NCBI RefSeq assembly: GCF_001999965.1
Contig: NZ_CP019646.1
Coordinates: 2,232,001-2,296,000, forward strand
Direction of reading: 5' to 3'
Origin: Limihaloglobus sulfuriphilus
Lineage (GTDB): Bacteria; Planctomycetota; Phycisphaerae; Sedimentisphaerales; Sedimentisphaeraceae
Length of the DNA stretch: 64,000 nt
Made by a program: the position numbers and the translations under genes. Of this stretch, positions 37,696 to 47,014 are shown one piece after another. The notes below the pieces were generated by a model. That model was given only the letters and a program-made list of their open reading frames with translations, searched no databases and was not told where the DNA came from. Position 1 is the stretch's first letter; every line of letters begins with the position of its first letter.

Positions 37696-38940
37696 ATGGG
37701 TAAATGTGCAAAATATGCTCTCAAAGCCGCCGTCATTGCGATTTGTGTTGTCTCAACCGCTGCCGCTATGTCAAGCCGTCCTCAAAGACCTTTTACAGAA
37801 TTTAAGAAAAACCCTGATGACAGGCCGGTTATCTCATCGGGATCAAACGGCCGGCCCACGTTCATGTCGGACCCTGTTGTGATCAAGGACAAAGAGGGCT
37901 ATCACGCTTTCTTTTCAAACTTCTATATTAAGAAAAACGGGCAATATTGGATATCTTTCGACCCGCAAAACCAAGACGCGTACAAGATGGATGATTTTGT
38001 GGGCAGCATCGCATACGCATTCTCAAGCGATCAGGGGCTGAGCTGGACACTGCGGCAAACACCATGTTTAATGCCGGGGCCGCAGGCATGGTGTGACGAT
38101 GTCCTTGAAACGCCCTCTGTCATTAAAGACGGGGATCGATTAGTTATGTTTTATTCGGCACTGGGAAGCCGCAACGGCAGGAAATTTCTCTCCAGATATC
38201 AGATTGGCGGGGCGACTCTAAAACTAAACGGCAAAACAATCCGGGAAAAACTGCTTGATGAATCCATTCAATTCACCAAGATTAAACAACCCGTTGTGCC
38301 TCACAATACCAGCATTATTCATCATGACAATAACACCCAGGAGCCCAGTGTTGTCCTTAAAGATGGGAGATTTGAGCTGTTTTACATCGGGCTGACTTTA
38401 CAAAAACCCGATGAGCAGATCCCCGGTGTGCCCGGGCAGGGCATCAAGAAAGTCGCCTTATACAAGGCTGTTTTTGATAAAGATTTAAACCTGATCCTGG
38501 CGGCAGATGATGCGCTGATCAACGGGGCCAACATCACCGAAGTGCATTACCATGACGGCGCCTACCACGTCTTCTCAACACAGTCCCCTTCCTGGTTTTC
38601 CAATTACCCGGGCAAGGCGGAAGGCCTTGATAAATTTCATTATGATGAGTCTATCACCTATTACCACTCTGCGGAGGGCCAATCCTGGTCTAAACCCCAA
38701 ACCATTCTTGAAAAAGGTACGGAGAACTCTTTCGACAGCTGGGGCATTATGGCACCAACCGTAGTATTTGAGAACGACCGCCTCGTGATGTTTTATACTG
38801 CCTGGCAGCTCGGGAACCAGACAATGACACCGCTGCCGGCTGACGGCCGCTATGGATTAAGACGCGGCCAAGAACAGACTATCTGGGGCACAATGGGCAG
38901 AGCGGAAGCAACATACAACCCCCGAGCCTGGGAGAATTAA
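37696..38940 (+). CDS. Five-bladed beta-propeller glycosidase-like protein
   Basis: A 414-residue secreted protein with a signal peptide ending near TAAAM. The repeats have the look of the GH32/43/62/117/130 propeller superfamily: TFMSDPVVIKDKEGYHAFF, LETPSVIKDGDRLVMFYSA, QEPSVVLKDGRFELFYIG, NITEVHYHDGAYHVFS and MAPTVVFENDRLVMFYTAW, one per blade. Candidate acids are the Asp of MSDPVV and the Glu residues of LETPS and QEPS, but I cannot assign a GH family. The frame opens at 37672; the ATG at 37696 is chosen because GGAG stands seven bases before it. Confidence 0.75.
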   Translation: MGKCAKYALKAAVIAICVVSTAAAMSSRPQRPFTEFKKNPDDRPVISSGSNGRPTFMSDPVVIKDKEGYHAFFSNFYIKKNGQYWISFDPQNQDAYKMDDFVGSIAYAFSSDQGLSWTLRQTPCLMPGPQAWCDDVLETPSVIKDGDRLVMFYSALGSRNGRKFLSRYQIGGATLKLNGKTIREKLLDESIQFTKIKQPVVPHNTSIIHHDNNTQEPSVVLKDGRFELFYIGLTLQKPDEQIPGVPGQGIKKVALYKAVFDKDLNLILAADDALINGANITEVHYHDGAYHVFSTQSPSWFSNYPGKAEGLDKFHYDESITYYHSAEGQSWSKPQTILEKGTENSFDSWGIMAPTVVFENDRLVMFYTAWQLGNQTMTPLPADGRYGLRRGQEQTIWGTMGRAEATYNPRAWEN

Positions 38941-39046
38941 AAGGGTAATCAATTGCCCTGACAAATACTGCCGTTACCGACCCGGGCAGAGAACACCGCT
39001 TTTTTTACCTCTATCAAAAATGGCAAAATAAAGAGTCAAAGCTGTT

Positions 39047-39895
39047 TTATCGTTTTAATATCATTTTGCCGACCTCGCAGCCGATATCGCTTGCGATGAC
39101 CGGGCATTTGACCTTGAGTATGAAAAAGATATCCTTATCTACATCGCTGAGGGACTCATAATTTCCCTGCCCCTTTGCGATTACAAGAGATGCGGCGTTG
39201 AAACAGTCAAGGAATTCATCAGAACAGGTATCAAGAATCGTGCCGGGGCCGTCTGAGCCGTTGTCTATTACCTTTACCATGTCTGTCAGACCGGCAAACT
39301 CTGCGTCCTCCATTGTCGCGTCATTGATGACGGGAAAACCGCGAACAGCGACTGTAATCTTTTCGGTTGGAAGCTGTTCTATGAGCAGTTTGTCAAAGAC
39401 GATCTCGCCGGCATTGTCTGTAAGGTAAAGGATACTCTCCGCGTTTGCAACATCGCGGCGAAAATTATCAAGCTCGCCCGCCTCAAAATCCGCCGTGAGC
39501 GATTCATTTATAACTTTTCTTATCTCTTTTTCGGGGATGGATGATTTCACCCCGCAATCGATAATATTGCCCGCAATGGCAAGCCGCATAGCAGTCTCAA
39601 GGGGGTTGGCAGATTCGGCTATATCCGATTCAAGCTCGGAAAAAATCTCCATAGCCAGCCGGTTAAAACGCTGTTTCATTTCGAAATAGGGATCCTCCGA
39701 GCCCACAATAGAACGTATCCGTCTGTGTATCTGCTGCGCGATAGCCGGCGGGCTCAAAGTCATATCAACATCTGCCGCGAGGCACAAAGCGTCGCGAAGT
39801 ACCTGTTCCTGTATGTCCTGCTCGTCTGTGGCGAGCCTGGCGGCGTCGAGTGCCTGACGTATAAAGCATGGAATGCAATCGAGATATATATTCAT
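39047..39895 (-). CDS. DUF89/ARMT1-family damage-control phosphatase
   Basis: A 282-residue DUF89 protein of the microbial CxxC-type subgroup. The N-terminal YLDCIPCFIRQALDAAR carries the paired cysteines. Motifs of the metal-dependent phosphatase core follow: LYLTDNAGEIVFDKLLI near 155, VRGFPVINDAT near 184, VIDNGSDGPGT near 209 and ASLVIAKGQGNYESL near 236. Members hydrolyse phosphate esters that arise as metabolic damage products. It stands alone between a propeller protein and the T2SS operon, on the same strand as the latter. Confidence 0.88.
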   Translation of the reverse strand: MNIYLDCIPCFIRQALDAARLATDEQDIQEQVLRDALCLAADVDMTLSPPAIAQQIHRRIRSIVGSEDPYFEMKQRFNRLAMEIFSELESDIAESANPLETAMRLAIAGNIIDCGVKSSIPEKEIRKVINESLTADFEAGELDNFRRDVANAESILYLTDNAGEIVFDKLLIEQLPTEKITVAVRGFPVINDATMEDAEFAGLTDMVKVIDNGSDGPGTILDTCSDEFLDCFNAASLVIAKGQGNYESLSDVDKDIFFILKVKCPVIASDIGCEVGKMILKR

Positions 39896-40035
39896 TCTAA
39901 ATTCCTTTTAGTAAAAAGCTGAGATTCAAATAAACAAACAATTACAGAGTGTTTGCGAGAAACACTGCCGCTGAGGTAAATTTAAACCTTATGCAGGAAA
40001 GATTCAAGAGAAAAATTTAAGGCAAACAGGGTTGA

Positions 40036-40219
40036 GTGTGTGACATTTTTCTTTGGAGTGCGGCGGCAAGCGGCAGCGCGACACCGCTTTAAAGCCGCTC
40101 TTCTAACGAAAACACCGCTGAAACTATAACATAACGCTCAAATAACAAAAAACGGCGCCGCCTCGCTGCGCTCGTTGTCGCGCGCACTCCAAAGCACCCC
40201 ACAAAAAAATGTCACACAC
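40036..40219. repeat. 184-bp inverted-repeat (MITE-like) element
   Basis: The outer arms GTGTGTGACATTTTT (40036-40050) and its exact complement (40205-40219), and the inner arms CTTTGGAGTGCG (40051-40062) and its exact complement (40183-40194), give a nested palindrome. The centre is rich in GCGGC-type sequence and holds no gene. A degenerate relative is at 19591-19627. With the palindromic repeats that follow, it fills the 388-bp gap between the DUF89 gene and gspD. Confidence 0.8.
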
Positions 40220-40224
40220 CAGGA

Positions 40225-40247
40225 CTGAGAGACGCATTCAATGCGGA
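40225..40247. repeat. Degenerate copy of the dispersed palindrome
   Basis: GAGAGACGCATTCAATGCG is intact, but the expected TCTCTAC tail is replaced by GATTTAG. It lies 46 bases before the intact copy at 40271. Confidence 0.65.
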
Positions 40248-40270
40248 TTTAGACCTGTCGCCATATTTAG

Positions 40271-40298
40271 TTGAGAGACGCATTCAATGCGTCTCTAC
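40271..40298. repeat. Dispersed 28-bp palindromic repeat, copy 5, overlapping gspD
   Basis: The arms GAGACGCAT and ATGCGTCTC pair perfectly around TCA. Read on the minus strand its start gives GTA GAG ACG CAT TGA, which are the last four codons and the stop of gspD (40284-40286). The repeat thus forms the gspD C-terminus and could double as a transcript-end hairpin. Confidence 0.9.
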
Positions 40299-42380
40299 GG
40301 GGGACTGCATATTGTTCATATGTTCCTGTAATGAGGGATATTTCTGCGGATCGTTGAGAATCTTGCTTCTTGAGCTTTCCTGGTTTGAGATATTCTCCAG
40401 ATCCTCGCCGCTCTGTGCTACCAATGGAGTCAGGAATATCAGCAGCTCGGTCTTCTCGGTTTTTGTGCGGTTTCTCTGGAAAAGCAGCCCCAGCAGAGGT
40501 ATATCGCCCAGCAGAGGCACCTTTTCGATAGTATCTGTGTCCTTATCCTGCATAAGGCCGCCGATAACAATAGTCTGTCCGTTTGCCACCGCCACCCTGC
40601 TGTTTGTGGAGCGTTTTGCGTAAACAGCCGCTTCTACATTATCCGATATCAGAACCGTCTCGCCGGTCATGGTTGATATCTCCGGTTTGACATCCATTAT
40701 TACCAGCGACTCATTGTTAATTGTCGGCGTTACCTCGAGTATAATACCTATGTCTTCGTATGAAATTGAATTGATGGTCTGGCCGGTTTCGGTAACTCTT
40801 GTATCGGTAACAAAGGGCACCTCCTGGCCGACGGTTATGGTAGCTTTCTGATTATTGCTGGTGAGTATATAAGGACGTGAGAGCACATTCAGATCGCCGA
40901 TTTCCTGAAGCGCACGTATGGTAAAATCAAGGTCGCCCTCGAGAGTGCGGGTCATAAAGCCGTTCATGTTATCCGGCAGAAATTCAGTCCCGAAAAGCGT
41001 CTCTCCGCCGGAGCTTCTCATATTAAGTACCGAAAATTCTGTGCCCAGATCAAGGCCGTCGCTGGTTGTAACCTCCGCGATAAGCACCTTGATAAGTACC
41101 TGCGGAACGATCTTATCCAGCTCATCGAGAACAGGCTCTATTTTGGCATAGTTTTTCTGAGAGGTCATAATAAGCAGTGAATTTGTATCCGCATCGGCCT
41201 CTACATAGAAATCTTCTGAAAGATCGCTGCCGGCACTTCTTGATGATGAGCTGCCTCTTCCGACGTTATTGTTTCGCCCGCTTGCCTGGTTCTTCAAATC
41301 CTTGAGTTCTTCAAAGAGGTTGTTGAGAACCTTTTTTATATTGGGCGCCTGAGCGTTTTTGAGTGTATATACAAATATCATCTGCTCAGATTCAGGATTA
41401 GAGTCCAGCTCTTTGATTATCTCGGCAATAACATCCATAGTGTCATTTGGAGCACTGATAACTACTGAATTTGAGCTTCTGTCCGCCGCGGCAGTAATCC
41501 GCACATTCGTATTTCCGGTTGACTGGCCGCCATTACTGCCTCTTGAGGAGTCTCTGGGTGAGGAACCGCCCCGGCCAAAATTCATCATTCTCTGAAACGG
41601 ATTTGTACTATCGCGATTTGTACTGCGTGCCTGTTCCTGTTCAAATACACGGTTGACCAAATCAGCCGTATCCTCTGCATCGGCATAGACAAGATGGAAA
41701 ACACGAACGTCGGCCACCGAAGACATCTGTGTATCAACGGCTCTGACGATTTCTATGAGCCTTTTTACATTTGCCGAGGTGTCTGTGATTATCAGACTGT
41801 TGCTTGCCTCGTTTGCACTTAACACAGCATAATCAGGCAGCAGGGAACTTAGATCCTCCCTGAGATTTACCGCGTTGGCGTATCGTATTGGAATGATGTG
41901 GGTAATAACATTGTCTCCACCAACCACTGCCGCGGGGTCACTTCCGGAAGAAACCGGCAGATTCATATATCTGGCCTGTTCGATTGAGACAATCCTGAGG
42001 GTACGCTGTGTCCGCACCGCCGCCAGGTAGCTGTCTTTGAGCACCGTATCAATCAGCGAAACGGCCTCGTCAATGCTAAGAGGGTTTTTGCTTATTATGG
42101 TTACTCTGGTATCCATCGCTACGTCCGAGACCACAATCAGCCCCGCCTGCTCGCTGAGATAATCAAGAACATCACCCAAAGGCACATCACGGAAGTTGAG
42201 TATGATCTGTTTATCTGTTAAGGACGGTGTATCCTGTGCGGCTGCGGGCAGGCTCACTAAAACCGAAAGCAAGAGCAGTATCAAAGCCGCAAGCCGGTTG
42301 AAACAAAGCCCCTGCGCCGCATGGCATGAGGCCGCTAAGAGGTTATTACGATAACTTTTTGTTTTTTCTTTTTTATGCAT
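40284..42380 (-). CDS. gspD: Type II secretion secretin GspD
   Basis: A 698-residue outer-membrane secretin, the exit pore for folded T2SS substrates. A long N-terminal signal region ends at PAAAQ (near 49). The N0 domain (ILNFRDVPLGDVLDYLSEQAG) and N1-N3 repeats (IPIRYANAVNLREDLSSLL, then VFHLVYADAEDTADLVNRVF, then FVYTLKNAQAPNIKKVL) are split by two Gly/Ser/Arg/Asn-rich loops. The secretin core is at about 430-650, with NVLSRPYILTSNNQKATI, GQEVPFVTDTR, VPLLGDIPLLGLLFQ and TELLIFLTPLV. It is the last gene of the minus-strand operon, and its final four residues (VETH) come from a dispersed repeat. No pilotin-binding S-domain is evident. Confidence 0.94.
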   Translation of the reverse strand: MHKKEKTKSYRNNLLAASCHAAQGLCFNRLAALILLLLSVLVSLPAAAQDTPSLTDKQIILNFRDVPLGDVLDYLSEQAGLIVVSDVAMDTRVTIISKNPLSIDEAVSLIDTVLKDSYLAAVRTQRTLRIVSIEQARYMNLPVSSGSDPAAVVGGDNVITHIIPIRYANAVNLREDLSSLLPDYAVLSANEASNSLIITDTSANVKRLIEIVRAVDTQMSSVADVRVFHLVYADAEDTADLVNRVFEQEQARSTNRDSTNPFQRMMNFGRGGSSPRDSSRGSNGGQSTGNTNVRITAAADRSSNSVVISAPNDTMDVIAEIIKELDSNPESEQMIFVYTLKNAQAPNIKKVLNNLFEELKDLKNQASGRNNNVGRGSSSSRSAGSDLSEDFYVEADADTNSLLIMTSQKNYAKIEPVLDELDKIVPQVLIKVLIAEVTTSDGLDLGTEFSVLNMRSSGGETLFGTEFLPDNMNGFMTRTLEGDLDFTIRALQEIGDLNVLSRPYILTSNNQKATITVGQEVPFVTDTRVTETGQTINSISYEDIGIILEVTPTINNESLVIMDVKPEISTMTGETVLISDNVEAAVYAKRSTNSRVAVANGQTIVIGGLMQDKDTDTIEKVPLLGDIPLLGLLFQRNRTKTEKTELLIFLTPLVAQSGEDLENISNQESSRSKILNDPQKYPSLQEHMNNMQSPVETH

Positions 42381-42398
42381 TTTCTTATCCTTATGAGA

Positions 42399-42962
42399 TC
42401 AATTCTCAAGCTGTTGTTGTCTTCGTTCCATGAGTTTACGCAGTATTTGCCCCTCATCCTCGCCGGACTCGCCAGAGGGCATATCCCCGGGCTCTGCCGA
42501 ATCAGGGGAGGGCTCTGCCTCAGTTTTGATTTCTAAGTCTGTAGAAGGCTCCGGCGATAAAAACTGACCTATCATAATCTCGTAGTTGTCCTTGCCATCT
42601 GTTATTACGACATTATCCGTGTTTATTTCTTTTATCGTAAAGCCGCCAATCATCTCCCCGGCAGTGTATATCTCTACGCCGGCGTTAAGAGGATCCTCGA
42701 TAAAGACCTGCTTGTGCCGGTTTGAAATAGCTATACCCCGAAGAATATACTTTCTCTTTACGGGCGTCTGCTCCTCTGTATCGGTTGAATCCATTTGAGC
42801 TTGCTGAGACCCTGGGCTCCTGTTTTTTGAAAAGATATTGACCTTTGCGATAATGTCAAAATCCTCTCGCCGGGGTTCTGCCTGCCGCGGTGTATCTGCC
42901 AGGGTAAAGACCGCTGCCGCAGCGGCGATGATGAGCATCAAAATGGCGAAACAGCGAATCAT
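42399..42962 (-). CDS. gspC: GspC-like periplasmic connector
   Basis: A 187-residue protein with one N-terminal membrane segment (about 3-22) and a periplasmic part. The segment KRKYILRGIAISNRHKQVFI, then EDPLNAGVEIYTAGEMIGGF and VVITDGKDNYEIMIG, matches the homology region of GspC/PilP, which contacts the secretin N0 domain. No C-terminal PDZ domain is present; instead there is an acidic Pro/Ser/Glu tail. Its start overlaps gspM by four bases, and gspD follows after 18 bases, as expected for a partner pair. Confidence 0.82.
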   Translation of the reverse strand: MIRCFAILMLIIAAAAAVFTLADTPRQAEPRREDFDIIAKVNIFSKNRSPGSQQAQMDSTDTEEQTPVKRKYILRGIAISNRHKQVFIEDPLNAGVEIYTAGEMIGGFTIKEINTDNVVITDGKDNYEIMIGQFLSPEPSTDLEIKTEAEPSPDSAEPGDMPSGESGEDEGQILRKLMERRQQQLEN

Positions 42963-43588
42963 ATCAACACCGCCTTTTCAACAGTACAGCTTATAGAGTA
43001 TTCATTTTCAGCAGGCATATCATTTATATCCAGGAAAGCCGCCTCCGGGCTTTGCGCAGAAGACCGGCTGATAAAATAAATCACCGAGAGGCTAAGCTGT
43101 ATAGACATTGTCTCCGCTGATTCATCGATTGAGCCAAGCTGAATTGATTTTAAACGCACAGGGATATCCGCGGTTTCAATATCCCATAACAGATCAACAA
43201 CCGAGGACATAGAACCGGAAGCGGAAACATTTATCTCAATTTCACCGAGATATTCTTCCGGCGAGAGCCTTTGAGGCTGTACACTCGAGACCCTCATCCG
43301 GTTTTGGCGGCAGCAGTCATCAATAAACCGCACAACATAGCTCTCTGTCTTTTCAGGATCGGAGCAAAGACCGGCCTGGAGCATTGTCTGCCATCTTTTT
43401 CTCTGCAACTTTTCTCGTTTCAGTATATTAAAGGCATCTTCAAGCTGCGCCCTTGCTTCTACAGCACTCTCTGCCGCGGCTGACCGCAGTTCAAAAATCG
43501 GATTCAAAACATAGCTGTTGAGTACAGCCAGGGCGACAACAGCAATTGTTACTATTAGTATTCTGTGTTCTCGTCTGGTCAGGGCCAT
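42959..43588 (-). CDS. gspM: GspM/PilO-like inner-membrane protein
   Basis: A 209-residue bitopic protein: a basic cytoplasmic start (MALTRREHRI), one membrane segment at 10-27, a coiled coil (about 35-70) and a ferredoxin-like periplasmic domain with strands EIEINVSASGSMSSVVDLLWDI-type near 125-145. This is the layout of GspM and PilO, which pair with GspL/PilM. It begins directly after the gspL stop and overlaps gspC by four bases. The assignment rests on position and layout more than on sequence motifs. Confidence 0.75.
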   Translation of the reverse strand: MALTRREHRILIVTIAVVALAVLNSYVLNPIFELRSAAAESAVEARAQLEDAFNILKREKLQRKRWQTMLQAGLCSDPEKTESYVVRFIDDCCRQNRMRVSSVQPQRLSPEEYLGEIEINVSASGSMSSVVDLLWDIETADIPVRLKSIQLGSIDESAETMSIQLSLSVIYFISRSSAQSPEAAFLDINDMPAENEYSISCTVEKAVLI

Positions 43589-44971
43589 TTAGTTGTCCCT
43601 TTCGTATTTGAAGTTAACCGCGAATGTGACCGTATCGGAATTTTTGTTCATCTTTCGCAAATACAATATCTTTATATTGCTGAAACCTGAACTTGAGTTC
43701 ATAGCCTCAACAACGTCGAGTACCGCGTTTTCCGAGACCGCACTTCCGGATATGACCTGGTTAAAGTTTTCATCCAGTGCCAGGCTCGAGAGCCATATAT
43801 GCGGATATTCAGGAAAGCAGAGCGTGAGCTCTTTTAGACTGGAAAGACAATAAGTCCGGCTGCTGAACCACGGCCGTGCCTGGCTGACGCGCTGTATAAC
43901 AGATTGCGCAGTTTCCAGCCGTTCGGAGAGATCAGCGTACTGCTGCTCAGCCGCTTCGGCGTCTCTGCTGTCCATATACCAGCCGCCAAAGAAGACGGCC
44001 GCAAAAGCTAACACCAAAAGCGAAGCCGCGATTATACGACCTGACCAGCCGCTTCGTTTTTTTTTGTGAGTGCCAAAATGGGTATTTACAAAGTCAAGCT
44101 CACAGCCCCCGTCTAAAATTCTTTCTCCAAGGGAAACGGTGATCCATTCCAGCTGGGAGGGCCTTGAAATCCGCTCAAAACGGGTGTCCGGTATTACCTT
44201 TTTGAAGCTGTCAACGACCTCTTCTGCGGGCGATTCACTGCCCCATATCCGGCAGCTTATGCCCTGTGTATTCTGCATTGTAAGCAGAAGCCTTTTGAGC
44301 TCCGCAACTGCCGGGGCGGTTTTCCCAAGGCGGGTTGAGCCTGATGGGAGACATTTGAGCGTCTGAAGGCAGGAATCCTCAAAAACAACAAATCCCGTGT
44401 GATGGGGGTATAGAATAAGATTGACGCACACGCCGGGTTCTCTATGCAGCCGGGGAGCGAGCAGGGAGACGCTTAGCGAGACAAGAGAGATGCCTGTTCC
44501 GGCAAATAATTCTCGAACGGACTGAATGTCTCTGTTCAGAACCGCCGCGGCAAGTATATGATTCGAATTGCCGGCTAACGGCACACAGTCAAACACTGCG
44601 TCCTTTACATCAAACTCGAACCTTTGTTCCAGATCAAGCTGAACTGCCGAAGTGAAAACATCCCTGTCAGCATCGGCGTATTTTGAAACATCAACAAGAG
44701 TAGTCAATACATTTCTTGAGGAGATGCCCACTGCCGCGTTTTTAAATTTGAATCGATTCTGTTTCAGGAATGCGATGAAAGCGTCTTTTTCTTCTCCGAG
44801 CTCATCCAGGTTGACTGAAACGCGCCGGTTATACTCGGCGTATTTTATCAGCTTTGGGCCGTCGGAAGAGTCAGAAAGCTCCGCTGCTGCGATCTGATCC
44901 GGAGTTATGACTATGGAGAGTGTATTTTTTGCTCTGATTTTATTGTTCTTCAATTTAGATCTGTTTCCCAT
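43589..44971 (-). CDS. gspL: GspL/PilM-like assembly ATPase adaptor
   Basis: A 460-residue protein with an actin-like cytoplasmic domain (TLSIVITPDQIAAAELS, then FKFKNAAVGISSRNVLTTLVD), a membrane segment near 318-336 (IIAASLLVLAFAAVFFGGWY) and a periplasmic coiled coil plus ferredoxin-like domain. This is GspL arrangement: it links the GspE ATPase to GspM. The ATG at 44971 overlaps the end of gspK by 17 bases; an upstream TTG (45013) would also be in frame but is less likely. Confidence 0.8.
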   Translation of the reverse strand: MGNRSKLKNNKIRAKNTLSIVITPDQIAAAELSDSSDGPKLIKYAEYNRRVSVNLDELGEEKDAFIAFLKQNRFKFKNAAVGISSRNVLTTLVDVSKYADADRDVFTSAVQLDLEQRFEFDVKDAVFDCVPLAGNSNHILAAAVLNRDIQSVRELFAGTGISLVSLSVSLLAPRLHREPGVCVNLILYPHHTGFVVFEDSCLQTLKCLPSGSTRLGKTAPAVAELKRLLLTMQNTQGISCRIWGSESPAEEVVDSFKKVIPDTRFERISRPSQLEWITVSLGERILDGGCELDFVNTHFGTHKKKRSGWSGRIIAASLLVLAFAAVFFGGWYMDSRDAEAAEQQYADLSERLETAQSVIQRVSQARPWFSSRTYCLSSLKELTLCFPEYPHIWLSSLALDENFNQVISGSAVSENAVLDVVEAMNSSSGFSNIKILYLRKMNKNSDTVTFAVNFKYERDN

Positions 44972-46283
44972 CTCTAAGATTATCCAGTATATCTTCGTCA
45001 AGCGGCCAGCCAAGATGGCTCAGGGGCTGTCTTAACAAAATTCTCGGCTCTTCCTGTGCGGTATCAATAACAACAAAATAACGCCGAAAAGCCCTGCCGT
45101 CACTGCTTGCCGCGACTATATCCGCTGAATACTGGTCAGACTTTACTGTTATGCGGCTTCCAACGCCAACTGCCTTTTCAGGCGAAAGCACTTCTGTAAC
45201 CCAGAGTATTGACGATGTGTCGGAAGATTGGTCACCGGTTTTCCCTCGCCGCTGGATTATCGCATCTACATCGCTCTGTTCCAGTCCGGGCAGACAGAGC
45301 AGTACCTCAGGCGGAGCTGTGTTTATATTTATAAGGCCGTTTATACGCTTTTTATCGCCGGCTGTCAGAGAGGCTGCTATCGCGTTAAAATCATCGTAAT
45401 CCATCATGCTTGTGTAAAACAGCTCTATGAGGCTGGAGTAATGATTTTTTGTGCGTATCCTGTTCATAATGGTAAAATAATCTTCACCGGCAACAGATTT
45501 TATAAGGTTTGACAGCCTGGACATATTTTTTTTGTCATTGACGTTTATAAGCTCACCGCCATCCTCCGCGACATTTTTTTGATAGGAGTAAACAGTTACA
45601 TAATGGCAAAAACATGGGTCAAGAACTCCATTTCCGTTGTCATCGGGGGCCGTTTTGCCTCCGTCATTCTCGTTCCAGTCGAGCACACCATTTCGGTTCA
45701 TATCCTCGCCAAAGAGAGATTCTCTGCCGCCGCCCTTAATCATAAGCACCTCTTCAACGGTTTCAAGCCGATCGTCTTTGCAGTAATAGGGCCGATCAAG
45801 CAGCAGGTAATATTCACTCTCAGCGCCGCCCTCGGTAAGATCCTGATCTGTGTCTCTCCAGTCTATTATGGAACCGGCAAGCTCGCTGCTCATCCCCGGC
45901 AGATTCAGCAGCATATCCCGCGGGGCGGAATTGATGTTTACTTTGGCGGCTTCATCAATAATGCCGAAATCATATTCCCCTCCGTTGAGGGCATTTACAC
46001 GAAGCAGCCAGAAATAGGCATCTCCAACTTTAACCGCCTCGCAGAGATCATTCGGCAACGCATTTACCTGGCTCTGCTGCCCGCTCAGTGCCAGGACATA
46101 ATCAACAGCACCGGCAGCGGCGGCTTCGGCCTGTGCGGCGGCGATGCGGTTTGCCGAGGCTATAGATTCAACCCTGACAGACTGAGCAAAGACCGCCGTC
46201 AGAGCGGCAATAATCAATGTTACCCAGATAACGATAATAAGTACCGTGGCTCTGTTTCGTTTATTACGTATAAACTCGCTCAT
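44955..46283 (-). CDS. gspK: Minor pseudopilin GspK
   Basis: A 442-residue tip pseudopilin, much larger than its partners, as is normal for GspK. After a short basic start (RNKRNRATVLIIVIWVTLII) the hydrophobic helix follows; the usual FTLIE is relaxed, also normal in GspK. Two helix-hairpin-helix segments are visible: KVNINSAPRDMLLNLPGMSS near 114 and LININTAPPEVLLCLPGL near 320. Between them lie Asp-rich calcium-type loops (DMNRNGVLDWNENDGG, then DDNGNGVLDP). It overlaps gspJ by four bases. Confidence 0.88.
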   Translation of the reverse strand: MSEFIRNKRNRATVLIIVIWVTLIIAALTAVFAQSVRVESIASANRIAAAQAEAAAAGAVDYVLALSGQQSQVNALPNDLCEAVKVGDAYFWLLRVNALNGGEYDFGIIDEAAKVNINSAPRDMLLNLPGMSSELAGSIIDWRDTDQDLTEGGAESEYYLLLDRPYYCKDDRLETVEEVLMIKGGGRESLFGEDMNRNGVLDWNENDGGKTAPDDNGNGVLDPCFCHYVTVYSYQKNVAEDGGELINVNDKKNMSRLSNLIKSVAGEDYFTIMNRIRTKNHYSSLIELFYTSMMDYDDFNAIAASLTAGDKKRINGLININTAPPEVLLCLPGLEQSDVDAIIQRRGKTGDQSSDTSSILWVTEVLSPEKAVGVGSRITVKSDQYSADIVAASSDGRAFRRYFVVIDTAQEEPRILLRQPLSHLGWPLDEDILDNLRDGKQI

Positions 46284-47014
46284 TCCCTAACCTCCTGCTC
46301 AGCCGCGATTGTATTTATGACGAATGTTTTTGTATATACGGGCATATCTTCCTTTGCCGCCCTGCCTTGCTGTGTCTTGAGACAATCTTCATTCAGAACA
46401 AAACTTACCCTTACAGCCATGGGCAGAGGAATATCCGAGGCCTCCGGATCCCATGAGCTCACCCATGAATAACCATCGTAATACTCAAGGGCAAACGAAG
46501 CAAGCCCCCTGCATACAATCTCATCTTCGTAAAGGCCGCTGTCAGTAGAAAGCAGGTTCAGCGTCTTGCGGCGGATGAGAACAAGCTGTTCCGATTCCTC
46601 CTGTATATCGTAAAGCGAGTATTTATCATCGTACTCAAAGGCATCGCCGAGAAAGTATTCAACCCTGATAATATTCGAGGCCTTTTCACCTGCAGAAGGT
46701 CTGAAGCCTGCGGTGTAGAAAGACACATAACTGCTGTATAAATCATCGCCTGCGGATTCTTCTGTACCGGTGAAATAGCCGGCGAATAATCCGCCCGGGC
46801 TCATCGCCGCGATGATATCATTGCGCATCATATCGAAGGCCGGCATTATAGTATTATAGGGGCCCAAGGCAGCGTCCGTCGTGTCTTTTGCCCGGGAGGC
46901 AATGAATATGCTTGAGTACATTGAAAGGGCAATAACTCCCATAATCGCCAAAGCAACCATAAGCTCAAGCAATGTGAAACCGGTATTTCTTGTTGTATTG
47001 ATTTTACCGCTCAT
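46280..47014 (-). CDS. gspJ: Minor pseudopilin GspJ
   Basis: A 244-residue pseudopilin with leader NTTRNTG and mature start FTLLELMVALAIMGVIALSM; Glu5 of the mature form is present. The body is beta-rich with no special motif. It overlaps gspI by 11 bases and gspK by four, consistent with coupled translation of the I-J-K tip complex. Confidence 0.88.
   Translation of the reverse strand: MSGKINTTRNTGFTLLELMVALAIMGVIALSMYSSIFIASRAKDTTDAALGPYNTIMPAFDMMRNDIIAAMSPGGLFAGYFTGTEESAGDDLYSSYVSFYTAGFRPSAGEKASNIIRVEYFLGDAFEYDDKYSLYDIQEESEQLVLIRRKTLNLLSTDSGLYEDEIVCRGLASFALEYYDGYSWVSSWDPEASDIPLPMAVRVSFVLNEDCLKTQQGRAAKEDMPVYTKTFVINTIAAEQEVRE

Noticed and set aside
45579-46472. 297-codon plus-strand open frame
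   Set aside because: Antisense to gspK and gspJ; no protein-like features, and the T2SS operon is complete on the other strand.
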